From the NCBI GenBank assembly GCA_037501455.1, contig CM074860.1:52710501-52774500 (forward strand): a stretch of DNA of 64,000 nt, read 5' to 3'. The notes below the pieces were generated by a model. That model saw only the letters and a program-made list of their open reading frames with translations, was not told where the DNA came from and made no database searches. This DNA is from Lantana camara. Taxonomy: Eukaryota; Streptophyta; Magnoliopsida; Lamiales; Verbenaceae. Of this stretch, positions 1 to 10,641 are shown piece after piece. Each line of letters opens with the position of its first letter. Positions within the stretch are counted from its first letter, which is position 1. Made by a program: the position numbers and the translations under genes.

Positions 1-1790
1 GATATAATCGTTTGGGCAATCCGTATCCCAGCCTTCCCGCACGTTGCCTAACCATATCATAACATAAACATAATCATAAAATAAGTTCCAACCTTCTTCC
101 TCCGGGTGTTGGAAGGGTTAGCAAGACCCGACCACCTCATGCATAATGGCTAGTGAGGTACATGAATCCTCAAAAGCCCGACTAGCATTTTCTCGTCAAA
201 ACTCGTAATGAGATCCATTTTGTCGTTAAATATAAATGGAACCAGCAAATGGGATCACCGTCGACCCTTGCCTCCCCGGATAGCCACATGTACTAAATTC
301 CTGGGCCCGTGAACATAACATACGTGCAATCTCGCCAAAACATAACATATTTCATAATTTCGGAGAAAATGTTACTCGATAATAATTTACTCGATGACTC
401 CACTTTGAAAATAACATATATATATACATACATAAATTTTTGGCCAAAACTTGTCACATAAGGGTTGTAGGGTTTAGTATGTAACTAGAACGAAAACACC
501 TTCACCTGGTACCAAACGAAGCCAAACCCAGGTGCACCTGTACCAACTGAACACACAAAACACAGTACAGAACTCAGACTCAGACTCCGACAACCACATA
601 AAGATGCACGGCACATGCTCAAGTACTTAAGAAATACAATCACATAAGCAAAGTTCACGTTCATACTAATTCCTTGCAAAATAAAATATCACATAACTCA
701 ACATATTCATAAAACACATTAAGAGGTGTTCTTATGCACAATTAATTTAAACAAACAAAATGGAAAGGCAATGCATGTCACATTATTTCATATAAATTCA
801 TATATCAAATAACCAACTCATATTTGTACGAATAACTTATTTCTTACGTGTAAAAGTTTCTAATTTAATCATATAAGTTTCATACAATTCATATGTCACA
901 TAATAGGATTATTTTAAATTAAATAATTAAAACTAAATTACAAAGTTTCAAATTAAATCATCCAAGACATACCAATTCCATTCTTACTAAATCATAAATT
1001 GCATAACAAATTCTTATATCATATAATAAATTCCAATTCAATTTAAGTGACTCGACTAATTAAAAGCTTCAAGCTTAGGCGTAACAATTTCTCTTCATCG
1101 AAATCATAATTAGCATATTTGTTTTATCAATCCAAAAGGATTAATTAATTGAAGTCATAAAATTTATATGTTTAATGAAATTACATATACACCCCTTCAA
1201 ACTTAAACAAATAGCATGAATTCAACATATCGGGGTCCAATTTGCGAATCAAGATATTCATACATATCACATTTCACTTATTACATGATTTTATATCCGT
1301 TGACATGCATATTGATCGACAATTACAACAATACACAATTTATTGCAATTAAACAATTAATTCCAAATATTTAAAAATACATAAAATAAATCACAACAAA
1401 TCAACCGGACATCCGATTGACGAACGGCAAGTGGCTTTGAACTCACCACGACGAGAGGAACTTGCTGTCCGAAGGGCATCGGAACGCCGCCACCGGAACC
1501 AGCCGAACCGCCATGTGCAGCCGCCGGACCACCACCTTCGGTGGTCGGCAAATTCCCCGGAAGGATAAAAACGTACGCCTCGGCCTGCTTGACAAAGGCC
1601 CTCAACCAATTTCAGAAAGTACCAAGCACACCGGATTTCGTTGATGAAAAACCGAACTAAATCCTAACGACGAAAGCTGAAATTAAACGTAAACCGTAAA
1701 ATGAAAGCAAAATCCGACCATACCGTTGGAAAGCCCGTAGCGAGGCCTTCGAAAGTCCCCTAGCCAAAAGCCGAAAAAGTCGCCGAAAAA

Positions 1791-1830
1791 CTGGACCGCC
1801 GGTCCAGAGCCGGTCCGCCACCGGTCCGCC
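1791..1830. repeat. GC-rich palindrome cassette of the RE2 LTR family
   Basis: Two overlapping near-palindromes built on GGTCC/GGACC with a CCGG centre occur here. Related but diverged versions occur at 16470-16500 and 19310-19350 in the other LTRs of this family. With RE1 removed, the cassette lies about 1 kb from the LTR start, the same place where other families carry different palindromes. Confidence 0.6.
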
Positions 1831-2280
1831 GCCGTCGGCCAGTTCTTGGGCCGCCACCTACACGAACAACTCGATCTCGTCGAGTTAGACAACTTCTCAG
1901 AAGGAAACGTCGCCAAAAGATCACAGGAAAAGCTTCAAACCACGGCCAAAAGCCGAGCCACCGCTGCCACGCTAGAACCACCACTTCCGCTGCGATTCGC
2001 TCCAATTTGAGGCCGGGAATGAACTCGGAATGGTCGAAAACCTTGGAAACTCGCCGCTACAGTAACCGCCACGGCCGCCGCGAGCTTCAGGAGGCGCGTG
2101 CGGCGCCGTCCGGCCATCATTGGCCGCGCCGTTGAAACTGAAGTTGCGCCGGGAGGTCTTCTAACAGATGGGGTGGCGCGTGTCGGAGAAAAGTCACCGG
2201 AGATCACCGCGAAGAGGCGGTGAAATGGCGGGTGTCCGTTCCGCCGCCGCTGCTTCGCCGTAGCGCCACCACCGCTTAGT

Positions 2281-2285
2281 TTCAG
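2281..2285. repeat. Target-site duplication of RE1, left copy (TTCAG)
   Basis: TTCAG directly precedes the LTR terminus TGTAGCACC and is repeated at 10637-10641 directly after the other terminus, as expected for integrase-mediated insertion. Confidence 0.85.
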
Positions 2286-3479
2286 TGTAGCACCCTGGAC
2301 ACGTGGAGGTGTCACACCCCCGCACAATAGTCTCGATCCACGTATGAAATGACCAATCCATACATAAACCAAAACTATAGCGAACGGGTGACAATGCAAT
2401 ACACGACAAGCTAGGCGGGATTACTAATACATGCAACAAAATAAAGCGGAAGCATAAACTAGTTTCTATCAAATATTTTCATTTATCAAGTCATGACATT
2501 TCTCGTTTACCAACTAAAATATGTTCAAATTTTACTTATCAATACATTATCATCTCCAAATATAAAACAATAGTATTAACCACAATTTCATAAGTAAGAA
2601 CAAATAACCAAATACACGAACCATGGTTGACTCGACTACATGAACTGGACTCGACTCGACTCCCGCCTAGCGTGCACCTGCGATAACCTGAAAGGTGGAG
2701 GTGTCAGTCTGTGAAGACCGAGTAAGGGGTTTAAATACATATTAGCGCAAATAACACGCAAGTTATACTCTCGGGTAAAGATTTGTAAAAGATAATAGGT
2801 ATATACGTTCAAGAATGAGTATGCTTCGCCCGCGAATACAACTGTCATTATTATATACTTGTTCATTTGATGCAATCAATACATGGCCCCGGCGAGTAAG
2901 GGCGGTCTCCAACCGAACTCCAAATGTACATGAACATGCTTGCTTGATTATTAAACAATAGGTGATCATACAATTCAATTACCGTGCAATCGTGCAATAG
3001 TGTAATCACATAACACGTTCATGGAATGGAAATCATGCAATAACCCGAGGACAATCCGCGGTGCCGGATTCATCCCCAGTCTCCTTCTTCCTCCGGTTGA
3101 TGATGGGATTGCAAGGCCCCAACATCCATGCATGTTGAGCAGAGGGTACATGAATCCCTAAGCCCGGAGCTCCTTCCTCCCCTAACCTCCTAGTGGATTC
3201 AGGGGTGACCCCAAATGTGGTGAGGATAGCGCCAGAGTTACGCGTCAGCCCTTGCTTTCCCGGTTGACTCTAGTCACTACCCTCGGGCCCAACGTGAACG
3301 GTCATGCTACTCGCCTAAAACATGCTTGAAATTGTGAGCATGAACAATCATGACTTGCTTGCTTGAAACATGACTTGAAATGATAAATGATTTCATGGAA
3401 AGTATAGATATAAATACCTTTGGCCGAAAGATCACATATTAGGAGTACAGGTTCTATTTAACTAGAAATTAAACCTCAC

Positions 3480-3539
3480 CTGACAGGATAAACACGACTC
3501 TTGAATGCGTGAACGTGTTCATGCTCGACAATCTCCTCC
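3480..3539 (-). other. Candidate LTR mini-exon (RE1 3' LTR)
   Basis: On the minus strand a pyrimidine-rich TTCTTCTCCAG precedes this 60-nt block, which ends in TCAG|GTGAGGTTT. The position and borders match blocks of 56-86 nt in LTRs of other families in this window. Splicing is inferred from site consensus and conservation only. Confidence 0.4.
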
Positions 3540-3787
3540 CTGGAGAAGAACTGGATAAGAAAAATGGGACATACGTGCATTCATGAGACAATAATCGCCA
3601 ATGGTACCAAATATGACGCATGACATGATCACATAACGAGATATCGTGTAATGAACAATGTGGCATATAAATATCACGTTTTGGCATGTAATCAATCATA
3701 TAATAACAATTTGGGGTCAAATACGCCATTGGATCGAGTGGCTAAACATGTAATTTTATGCAGAAACTTTTGTTCTGTCAGACCCTT

Positions 3788-4016
3788 GGGAATGGCCGTT
3801 TCGGGTTTCCTATGTAATTGGGAAGGGCCGTTCCCGTGGCCCTTCAAAATGTGCCAGCGTTTTTAAAATAAAAGCACGCCCTTAGCTGGGAACGGCCCTT
3901 CCGGCACCAACTTCGAAATGGGAACGGCCGTTCCCATGCTCGGCCGCCTGTTTTGTTTGAAAAGGTGGGAACGCCCGTTCCCACAATGCCTTGAGGCTGG
4001 GAACGGTCGTTCCCAG
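3788..4016. repeat. GGGAACG palindrome cluster (RE1 3' LTR)
   Basis: Perfect or near-perfect palindromes lie at 3919-3936 (TGGGAACGGCCGTTCCCA), 3965-3984 (arms GTGGGAACG and CGTTCCCAC) and 3997-4016 (arms CTGGGAACG and CGTTCCCAG). Degenerate copies lie at 3788-3802, 3820-3836 and 3888-3902. The outermost arm base differs between copies but stays complementary. The cluster occupies about 950-1190 bp from the LTR start, as in RE10. Confidence 0.85.
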
Positions 4017-4973
4017 TTTCTGCAAATGAAGAAACAGAGAAGAACAGAGCATAGCTACGAGAAGCAAGAAATAACAACCAAAATCCAAGTTTTGATCAAC
4101 CAAGCTATTAATTTATGGAAATATGATGCATATATCTTCAACAAGCAATAATACTCCATTTAGACACATAAATCATGGAAAATTACCAAGAATTCAAGTT
4201 CCCAAGTTCATGCTCAAACTTGATCACTCAAACTAAATATACAAAAATTCATGAAATAATTCAAGATATAATCTCATTTTCAAGCTTCAATCAACCTGTA
4301 ATGCATAAATCCATCATTTCATAAACCCTAGCTACTTCATACTTGATTAAAATCATCAAATCATGCACACACCCACCTTGAAATGGAAAAGAATGGAAGA
4401 TAAGGATGATGATGAAGATAATGATGCTTCAAGCTTGAAATTTCCTTGAATTCTTGGATGTAAATGAAGAAATCTCCCTTTCCTTTTTAGATGGGGTGTC
4501 TCGGTGATGAGAGGAAGCAAAATGTATGGTTTGGCATGAAATGAAGATGATGATTGTGGAAGAAATGTATATACCGACATGTTAGGGGGAAAAATGTAAC
4601 ATTGATGATCAATCCTCCAAATACTATAAGTTATACAATTAAGTATCAAAGGTTTGGAAATGCTCAATTTGGTCCAAAAGATTTTCATGCAATTAGGTCC
4701 TTAAAGGAAAGGAAATGAGCAATTAAGGACAATTAAGCAATTAATACAAATTGGACAATTAATTCATGTAGCAATTAAATTCCATTCATACAAGAATTCT
4801 CAAATTGAAATAAATTTCATATAATTTTCACGTAATCATGTGGAACACAATTTATAGAAATTAATATAGCACGCACAAATTGAATAAATAAAAATAATAA
4901 TAAAATAAAATCCTAACGCTCGAAACTCACACGTGTCGAGCGTACCTGACTGTCTGAAATTCGGGGTGTTACA

Positions 4974-4996
4974 ACTCTCTTGCCCTTAAGAGAATC
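4974..4996 (-). other. Polypurine tract of RE1
   Basis: On the minus strand the purine-rich TTAAGGGCAAGAGAG directly precedes the LTR start TGTAACACC. This is the expected primer for plus-strand DNA synthesis. It is weaker than the G-runs of RE4 and RE10. Confidence 0.65.
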
Positions 4997-7900
4997 CGTC
5001 CTCGGATTCCATGCCCTGAATTCCTGGAATTTAATTGGCCCTTACGTGTTCATCCCACGCGGGTTAGCTACTCCACGTCAGGGATTAGTTCGAAAGAGGT
5101 CTTCAATCCACAAGATTCTTCCAAGATGTGAAATCACGACCCTCAACTTTCCGGAGCCTAAACACTTGTAAGGAAATCTAACCTTCCATTAAAACAAGTT
5201 GATAAGTAATTAAAATAGCGAGAGCACCCCGGCTCTCGAACAACCAACCAGAGAACCCCGTCTCTCGAGCAAGTAACAAGAGAACCCCGTCTCTTGACAA
5301 CCCTGAGAGAATCCCCGTCTCTCACCCACTCGAAATGAAATTCAAGCAAGCACTTAGCTAAACATTTACACTTAATACACAAGGATCAAGTAAAATTATC
5401 GTTTGTATAACTAATTGTTCACATAACAATTAATAATAGACAGGAGTCATGTACAGAAATAACAAGATAATGATAATGATCAAATAATGATGCTCGTGGT
5501 ATGCATGCTTAAGTGTACCGTTCAGCAAGGATTGAAGTTCTAGAACGGAAGTAGTTCGGTGAAATACTTGATTCTTTAGTTGAGACTTTTCTTGCTTTAC
5601 CCCGCTACGGTTCAATATTCCCATTCTGATAACCGTCTCTGTCTTTGTACTATTTTCTAACATAATCCGTAAATCATCATTAATCACCACATCCTCAGGC
5701 CCGTTTTAATCCCAGATCTGCCAGTTGAACCTTTCTTGCACTAATTCTCACATTTACTTTCTGGTTTCAGAAGTGAGAATAACTCTGGTTTTCTTGTTAG
5801 AGAATAATTGTACATTCAAGCTTAAAAGACTCACTTGGTGTTTCGAGCAAGCTCTTATCCAACCAACAGAGAAAACAGGCGTTACCATTTCCTCGACCTT
5901 AGTAATTAAAATAAACATTTTCCCGAAGCAGAGATCTTAAACCCTTTATTTTTGAAATCCGAAAGTTAAGTTCCAATTCCCTTAGCAAACAACATGGTGG
6001 ATGTTTGGTGCAGGACGAAATTAAGGTCGTCCTCCCGTGAGAGTACTTCAGCAAGCACACTTGCATAGATACCAAAGAAATCAAGTCCTAGTGAAGCGTC
6101 TTCCATCCCTAACATTTGCTAACATACCCAACACTCTGCAAAGTATCTTGAAAGAGAGGATCGCTCAAGCTTCAATTTTTCTGAATTGTTCCGGGTAAAT
6201 TGGTATATTTATAGAGGTGACGGCGACAGCACGGATCAAAACACGATGTACACTTACAGGCATCTCTAGGTTCTAAGTAATAACTTCATAAGAAAACTCT
6301 TATCGGAGTTAACCTACCAAAACTTGAGATTGATTCCGCGTATCACCCGAATTGAATCCTTTTTCTATTTACTGAGTCAACTGATATCCTGAGGCTACCG
6401 GAAAACTACGGACGGTGTACCCACATTCTTGAAAACGGTGATAGGACAAAAGTACTGTCAATGATGAGATTTTCTTTGTGTAAGAGAGAGAGAAGTTTGA
6501 AATTATTGAAAACTTCTTTCACATGGTTCTGATGGAGGATTCCAGGAAGAATTGATTCTCTGAAAATTCCCAACTTCCTTGAGTGTTATCTAACTTCAAA
6601 CTTAAACTTATTTTCAGACCGGCTCTCCCCCTTAAGAAAATAGAAATTTTCTTATCCTTTAGATTCATTCTGTCCTTTCCCACTTGCAAGCTTCTCTGCT
6701 GAATCAATTCCCGTAACCTTTTCCTCGTCCTACTTGTTATTAAACAAGATTTTAATTAATGGTTCGTTTCCAATCTTTTCTGTTAAGGACATACTCAACT
6801 TGAAGCTCACCAACTGGCACTCCTTTCTTTGGATATTGAAATTTCCAACATCTTACAATCACCTAGTGCTTTCCAGCGAATTGACAGTTACAAAATCATA
6901 CCCTAACCTGAAGCATGAAAAGTTCATTCTCCAACTTTCGTTACATCTCCGGAATACTGATTAATTTCTGAAGGTTGAAGGACCCACTGGACCTTTCTCT
7001 CCTTGAACCTAGCATCATTTCCCCATTTCTAAAATTCCGAATATTTATATCATACCCGCTTCTACTAAATCCAGAATCGGTAAATTCTCACAATCCCAAA
7101 CATTTCTAAGCTTCAAGCAAAATCAAATGACCCCGTTCCCAACCTGATACCCAATGATTCAGAAATCTCTTCTTTGCATTCAAGTTGATAGAAATAGAAG
7201 AAAGGATTGTGCAGAACATGGGGAAACCTATTAATCAACAAACACGAAATAATGCATGATGGTTAAAGTGTCAATGCACGTAGCAACCTACCAACAATTT
7301 AAAATGTCTCACGTTGTAACACTTATATTGATTTACAGAATACTCATAAACAAAGAAAATTAAATGTTTCAACTAATTCAAACATATATTTAATGCACCA
7401 AGTAGAGAGACTCAATTTAACAACACACCTGAATCTTGAATAATTAGTACCCTAATCTCCCTTCACCTGGCTTTCGAATGAAATATAAATGTCCACGGTT
7501 GATTCTTTTATTCCGGACCCTATTATTTGAATCACAACCTGATAATAGAAGTCAATAGCCCTTAACTCCGTGTATGAAGTTCCTTGACTCATCTCTAACC
7601 CTTCCAAGCTTAGGAAGTAGTACTTGTAGTATGCTGAGGTTATCATAAAAATTGGCCGTGGGCTGATATTATTTCCATAACCTGTAACTCACAACTTACT
7701 TTGAAAATAGATGCATGTGGGTAAAGCGTGCTCATGTCACCCAATTGTCACATAATTAACGCCTCCAAGAAGAATTTAATATAAGATGTAGCATGTAATT
7801 TGTCAATGTTTAAAATAAAACACGTCGAGCAAATAATTTCAAGCGATTCAAAATCAATTAATTAGCAATTAATAGCAGAAATCAATGCAAGGCACAAATT

Positions 7901-8047
7901 ATCAAGTAATTTAATTAATTCGAGTAAATTCAGGTAAGTTCAAGTAACTCCAAATAAAATGCAAGACTCACAAATTGTTAATTAATCCTATGCCGTTCGA
8001 CCTAGACTCGACACGACACGACACTAGAACCTCGGTTTTGCAACCGG
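4997..8047 (-). other. RE1 interior, no coding capacity seen
   Basis: About 3 kb lies between the polypurine tract and the primer site. Stop codons are frequent in all frames, the longest frames are under 100 codons, and none shows a gag, protease, reverse transcriptase, RNase H or integrase motif. The only structured feature I see is the hairpin array at 5219-5324. A phrase like GTACCGTTCA near 5515 recurs at 8076-8090 and, in RE2, near 12288, so the interiors of RE1 and RE2 are distantly related. The segment 8060-8129, between the primer site and recognisable LTR, looks like a rearranged piece of this interior. Confidence 0.6.
5219..5324. repeat. Tandem hairpin array, 4 units (RE1 interior)
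   Basis: Four units spaced about 27-31 bp each form a short hairpin: CGAGAGC 5219-5225 with GCTCTCG 5232-5238; AGAGA 5250-5254 with TCTCT 5261-5265; CAAGAGA 5277-5283 with TCTCTTG 5290-5296; TGAGAGA 5304-5310 with TCTCTCA 5318-5324. Loops are ACCCCG-like, so the element's sense strand shows CGGGGT. The arms differ between units while remaining complementary. Confidence 0.85.
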
Positions 8048-8059
8048 GCTCTGATACCA
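8048..8059 (-). other. Primer binding site of RE1 (initiator-Met tRNA type)
   Basis: On the minus strand the site reads TGGTATCAGAGC, complementary to the 3' end of plant initiator-Met tRNA. It lies about 70 bp from the first recognisable LTR base, instead of the usual few bases, because the U5 end of the adjacent LTR has been lost or replaced. Confidence 0.85.
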
Positions 8060-9403
8060 CCTTAGAGCATGGTTAAATGTACCGTTCACCGTTGCTTGTG
8101 TCATGCATATAGTCAGTACCTTCTTCTTTCCAACTAAAATATGTTCAAATTTTACATATCAATACATTATCATCTCCAAATATAAAACAATAGTATTAAC
8201 CACAATTTCATAAGTAACAACAAATAACCAAATACACGAACCATGGTTGACTCGACTACATGAACTGGACTCGACTCGACTCCCGCCTAGCACCTGCAAT
8301 AACCTGAAAGGTGGAGGTGTCAGTCTGTGAAGACCGAGTGAGGGGTTTAAATACATATTAGCGCAAATAACACGCAAGTTATACTCTCGGGTAAAGATTT
8401 GTAAAAGATAATAGGTATATACGTTCAAGAATGAGTATGCTTCGCCCGAGAATACAACTGTCAATATTATATACTTGTTCATTTTCATGCAATCAATACA
8501 TGGCCCCGGCGAGTAAGGGCGGTCTCCAACCGAACTCCAAATGTACATGAACATGCTTGCTTGATTATTAAACAATAGGTGATCATAGAATTCAATTACC
8601 GTGCAATCGTGCAATAGTGTAATCATATAACACGTTCATGGAATGGAAATCATGCAATAACCCGAGGACAATCCGCGGTGTCGGATTCATCCCCAGTCTC
8701 CTTCTTCCTCCGGTTGATGATGGGATTGCAAGGCCCCAACATCCATGCATGTTGAGCAGAGGGTACATGAATCCCTAAGCCCAGAGCTCCTTCCTCCACT
8801 AACCTCCTAGTGGATTCAGGGGTGACCCCAAATGTGGTGAGGATAGCGCCAGAGTTACCCGCCAGCCCTTGCTTTCCCGGTTGGCTCTAGTCACTACCCT
8901 CGGGCCCAACGTGAACGGTCATGCTACTCGCCTAAAACATGCTTGAAATTGTGAACATGAACAATCATGACTTGCTTGCTTGAAACATGACTTGAAATGA
9001 TAAGTGATTTCATGGAAAGTATAGATATAAATACCTTTGGCCGAAAGATCACATATTAGGAGTACGGGTTCTATTTAACTAGAAACTAAAGCTCACCTGA
9101 CAGGCGACACAAGACTCTTGAATGCATGAACGTGTTCATGCTCGACAATCTCCTCCCTGGAGAAGAACTGGACAAGAAAAATGGGACATACGTTCATTCG
9201 TGAGATAATATTCGACAATGGTACAAAATATGACGCACGACATGATCACATAACGAGATATCGTGCAATGAACAATTGGCATATAACTATCACGTTTTGG
9301 CATGTAATCAATCATATAATAACAATTTGGGGTCAAATACGCCATTGGATCGAGGGGCTAAAAATGTAATTTTGTGTAGAAACTTTTGTTCTGTCAAACC
9401 CTT

Positions 9404-9632
9404 GGGAACGGCCGTACCGGGTTTCGTTTGTAATTGGGAAGGGCCGTTCCCACGGCCCTTCAAAACGTGCCAATGTTTTTAAAATAAAAGCACGCCCTTA
9501 GCTGGGAACGGCCCTTCCGGCACCAACGCCAAAATGGGAACGGCCGTTCCCATGCTCGGCCGCCTGTTTTGTTTGAAAAGGTGGGAACGCCCGTTCCCAC
9601 AATGCCTTGAGGCTGGGAACGGTCGTTCCCAG
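9404..9632. repeat. GGGAACG palindrome cluster (RE1 5' LTR)
   Basis: The cluster has the same arrangement as 3788-4016: palindromes at 9535-9552, 9581-9600 and 9613-9632, with degenerate copies at 9404, 9436 and 9503. The three best palindromes keep their arms intact relative to the other LTR. Confidence 0.85.
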
Positions 9633-10541
9633 TTTCTGCAAATGAAGAAACATAGAAGAACAGAGCATAGCTACGGGAAGCAACAAATAACCACCAAAAT
9701 CCAAGTTTTGATCAACCAAGCTATTAATTTCTGGAAATATGATGCATATATCTTCAACAAGCAATAATACTCCATTTAGACACATAAATCATGGAAAATT
9801 ACCAAGAATTCAAGTTCCCAAGTTCATGCTCAAACTTGATCACTCAAACTAAATATGCAAAAATTCATGAAATAATTCAAGATATAATCTCATTTTTAGG
9901 CTTCAATCAATCTCTAATGCATAAATTCATCATTTCATAAACCCTAGCTACTTCATACTTGATTAAAATCATCAAATCGTGCACACACCCACCTTGAAAT
10001 GCAAAAGAATGGAAGATAAGGATGATGATGAAGATAATGATGCTTCAAGCTTGAAATTTCCTTGAATTCTTGGATGTAAATGAAGAAATCTTCCTTTCCT
10101 TTTTAGATGGGGTGTCTCGGTAATGAGAGGAAGCCAAATGTATGGTTTGGCATGAAATAAAGATGATGATTGTGGAAGAAATGTATATACCGACATGTTA
10201 GGGGGAAAAATGTAATATTGATGATCAATCCTCCAAATATTATAAGTTATACAATTAAGTGTCAAAGGTTTGGAAATGCTCATTTTGGTCCAAAAGATTT
10301 TCATGCAATTAGGTCCTTAAAGGAAAGGAAATGAGCAATTAAGGACAATTAAGCAATTAATACAAATTGGACAATTAATTCATGTAGCAATTAAATTCCA
10401 TTCATACAAGAATTCTCAAATTGAAATGAATTTCATATAATTTTCACGTAATCATGTGGAACACAATTTATAGAAATTAATATAGCACGTACAAATTGAA
10501 TAAATAAAAATAATAATAAAATAAAATCCTAACGCTCGAAA

Positions 10542-10636
10542 CTCACACGTGTCGAGCGTACCTGACTGTCTGAAATTCGGGGCGTTACAACTCACGTGTC
10601 GAGCGTACCTGACTGTCTGAAATTCGGGGCTTTACA
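10542..10636 (-). repeat. Duplicated LTR terminus of RE1
   Basis: Two tandem copies of the extreme LTR start occur, 10542-10590 ending ...GCGTTACAA and 10591-10636 ending ...GCTTTACA. The 3' LTR of RE1 has only one copy. Confidence 0.9.
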
Positions 10637-10641
10637 TTCAG
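10637..10641. repeat. Target-site duplication of RE1, right copy (TTCAG)
   Basis: This matches 2281-2285 and lies immediately outside the outer copy of the duplicated LTR terminus, so the element integrated with the duplicated end. Confidence 0.85.

Larger units (their letters stand above)
1..2285 (-). repeat. RE2 3' LTR, distal part
   Basis: This stretch aligns with 14643-16790 of the other RE2 LTR. Bases about 1400-2280 are GC-rich (CCGCC/CACCGG-rich), in contrast with the AT-rich remainder, and hold palindromic GGACCGSCGGTCC-type motifs at 1791-1830. A donor-like CAG|GTGAAGG on the minus strand lies near 508-516, next to a strongly shortened version of the exon-like block. Several minus-strand open frames here are by-products of the GC-rich composition. 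The proximal part of the same LTR lies beyond RE1 at 10642-11148. Confidence 0.75.
2286..4973 (-). repeat. RE1 3' LTR
   Basis: The LTR is 2688 bp and runs, on the minus strand, from TGTAACACCCC at 4973 to GGGTGCTACA at 2286. It is repeated with few differences at 8130-10636. Landmarks on the minus strand are: donor-like AAG|GTGGGT at 4377/4376, palindromes at 4016-3788, exon-like block 3539-3480 ending in CAG|GTGAGG, a CCGGCGAGT block near 2890, a stem-loop near 2725-2703, an acceptor-like CCTTTCAG|GT near 2688, GCTTCCGC near 2450 and GCGGGGGTGTG near 2320. Confidence 0.9.
2286..10636 (-). mobile_element. RE1: non-coding, LARD-like LTR retrotransposon
   Basis: The element has a 3' LTR at 2286-4973, a polypurine tract at 4974-4996, an interior of about 3 kb without recognisable coding capacity, a primer site at 8048-8059 and a 5' LTR at 8130-10636, all in minus orientation and flanked by TTCAG. 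Its LTRs share end sequences, the GGGAACG palindrome cassette and overall layout with the LTRs of coding element RE10, so RE10-type proteins are a plausible source of its mobility (inference). The 5' LTR lacks about 220 bp at its U5 end and has a short duplication at its outer end. The interior carries a hairpin array at 5219-5324. Confidence 0.85.
8130..10636 (-). repeat. RE1 5' LTR, U5-truncated, with a terminal duplication
   Basis: Homology to the 3' LTR starts at about 8130, opposite 2510, so roughly 220 bp of the LTR's 3' end is missing. The remainder matches closely, including the palindrome cluster at 9404-9632. At the outer end the first 46-49 bases of the LTR occur twice (10542-10590 and 10591-10636), and the target duplication TTCAG follows the outer copy. 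Confidence 0.85.

Noticed and set aside
1357..2472. Overlapping minus-strand open frames rich in Ala, Gly, Arg and Pro
   Set aside because: They coincide with the GC-rich part of the RE2 LTR. The matching copies at 16051-16826 and 18911-19436 have shifted, non-conserved frames, so they are compositional by-products.
3844..4151. Open frames over the GGGAACG palindromes (also 9498-9785, 48383-48743, 59158-59463)
   Set aside because: The frames exist on both strands because the repeats are palindromic, and stops and frames differ between LTR copies. There is no sign of protein selection.
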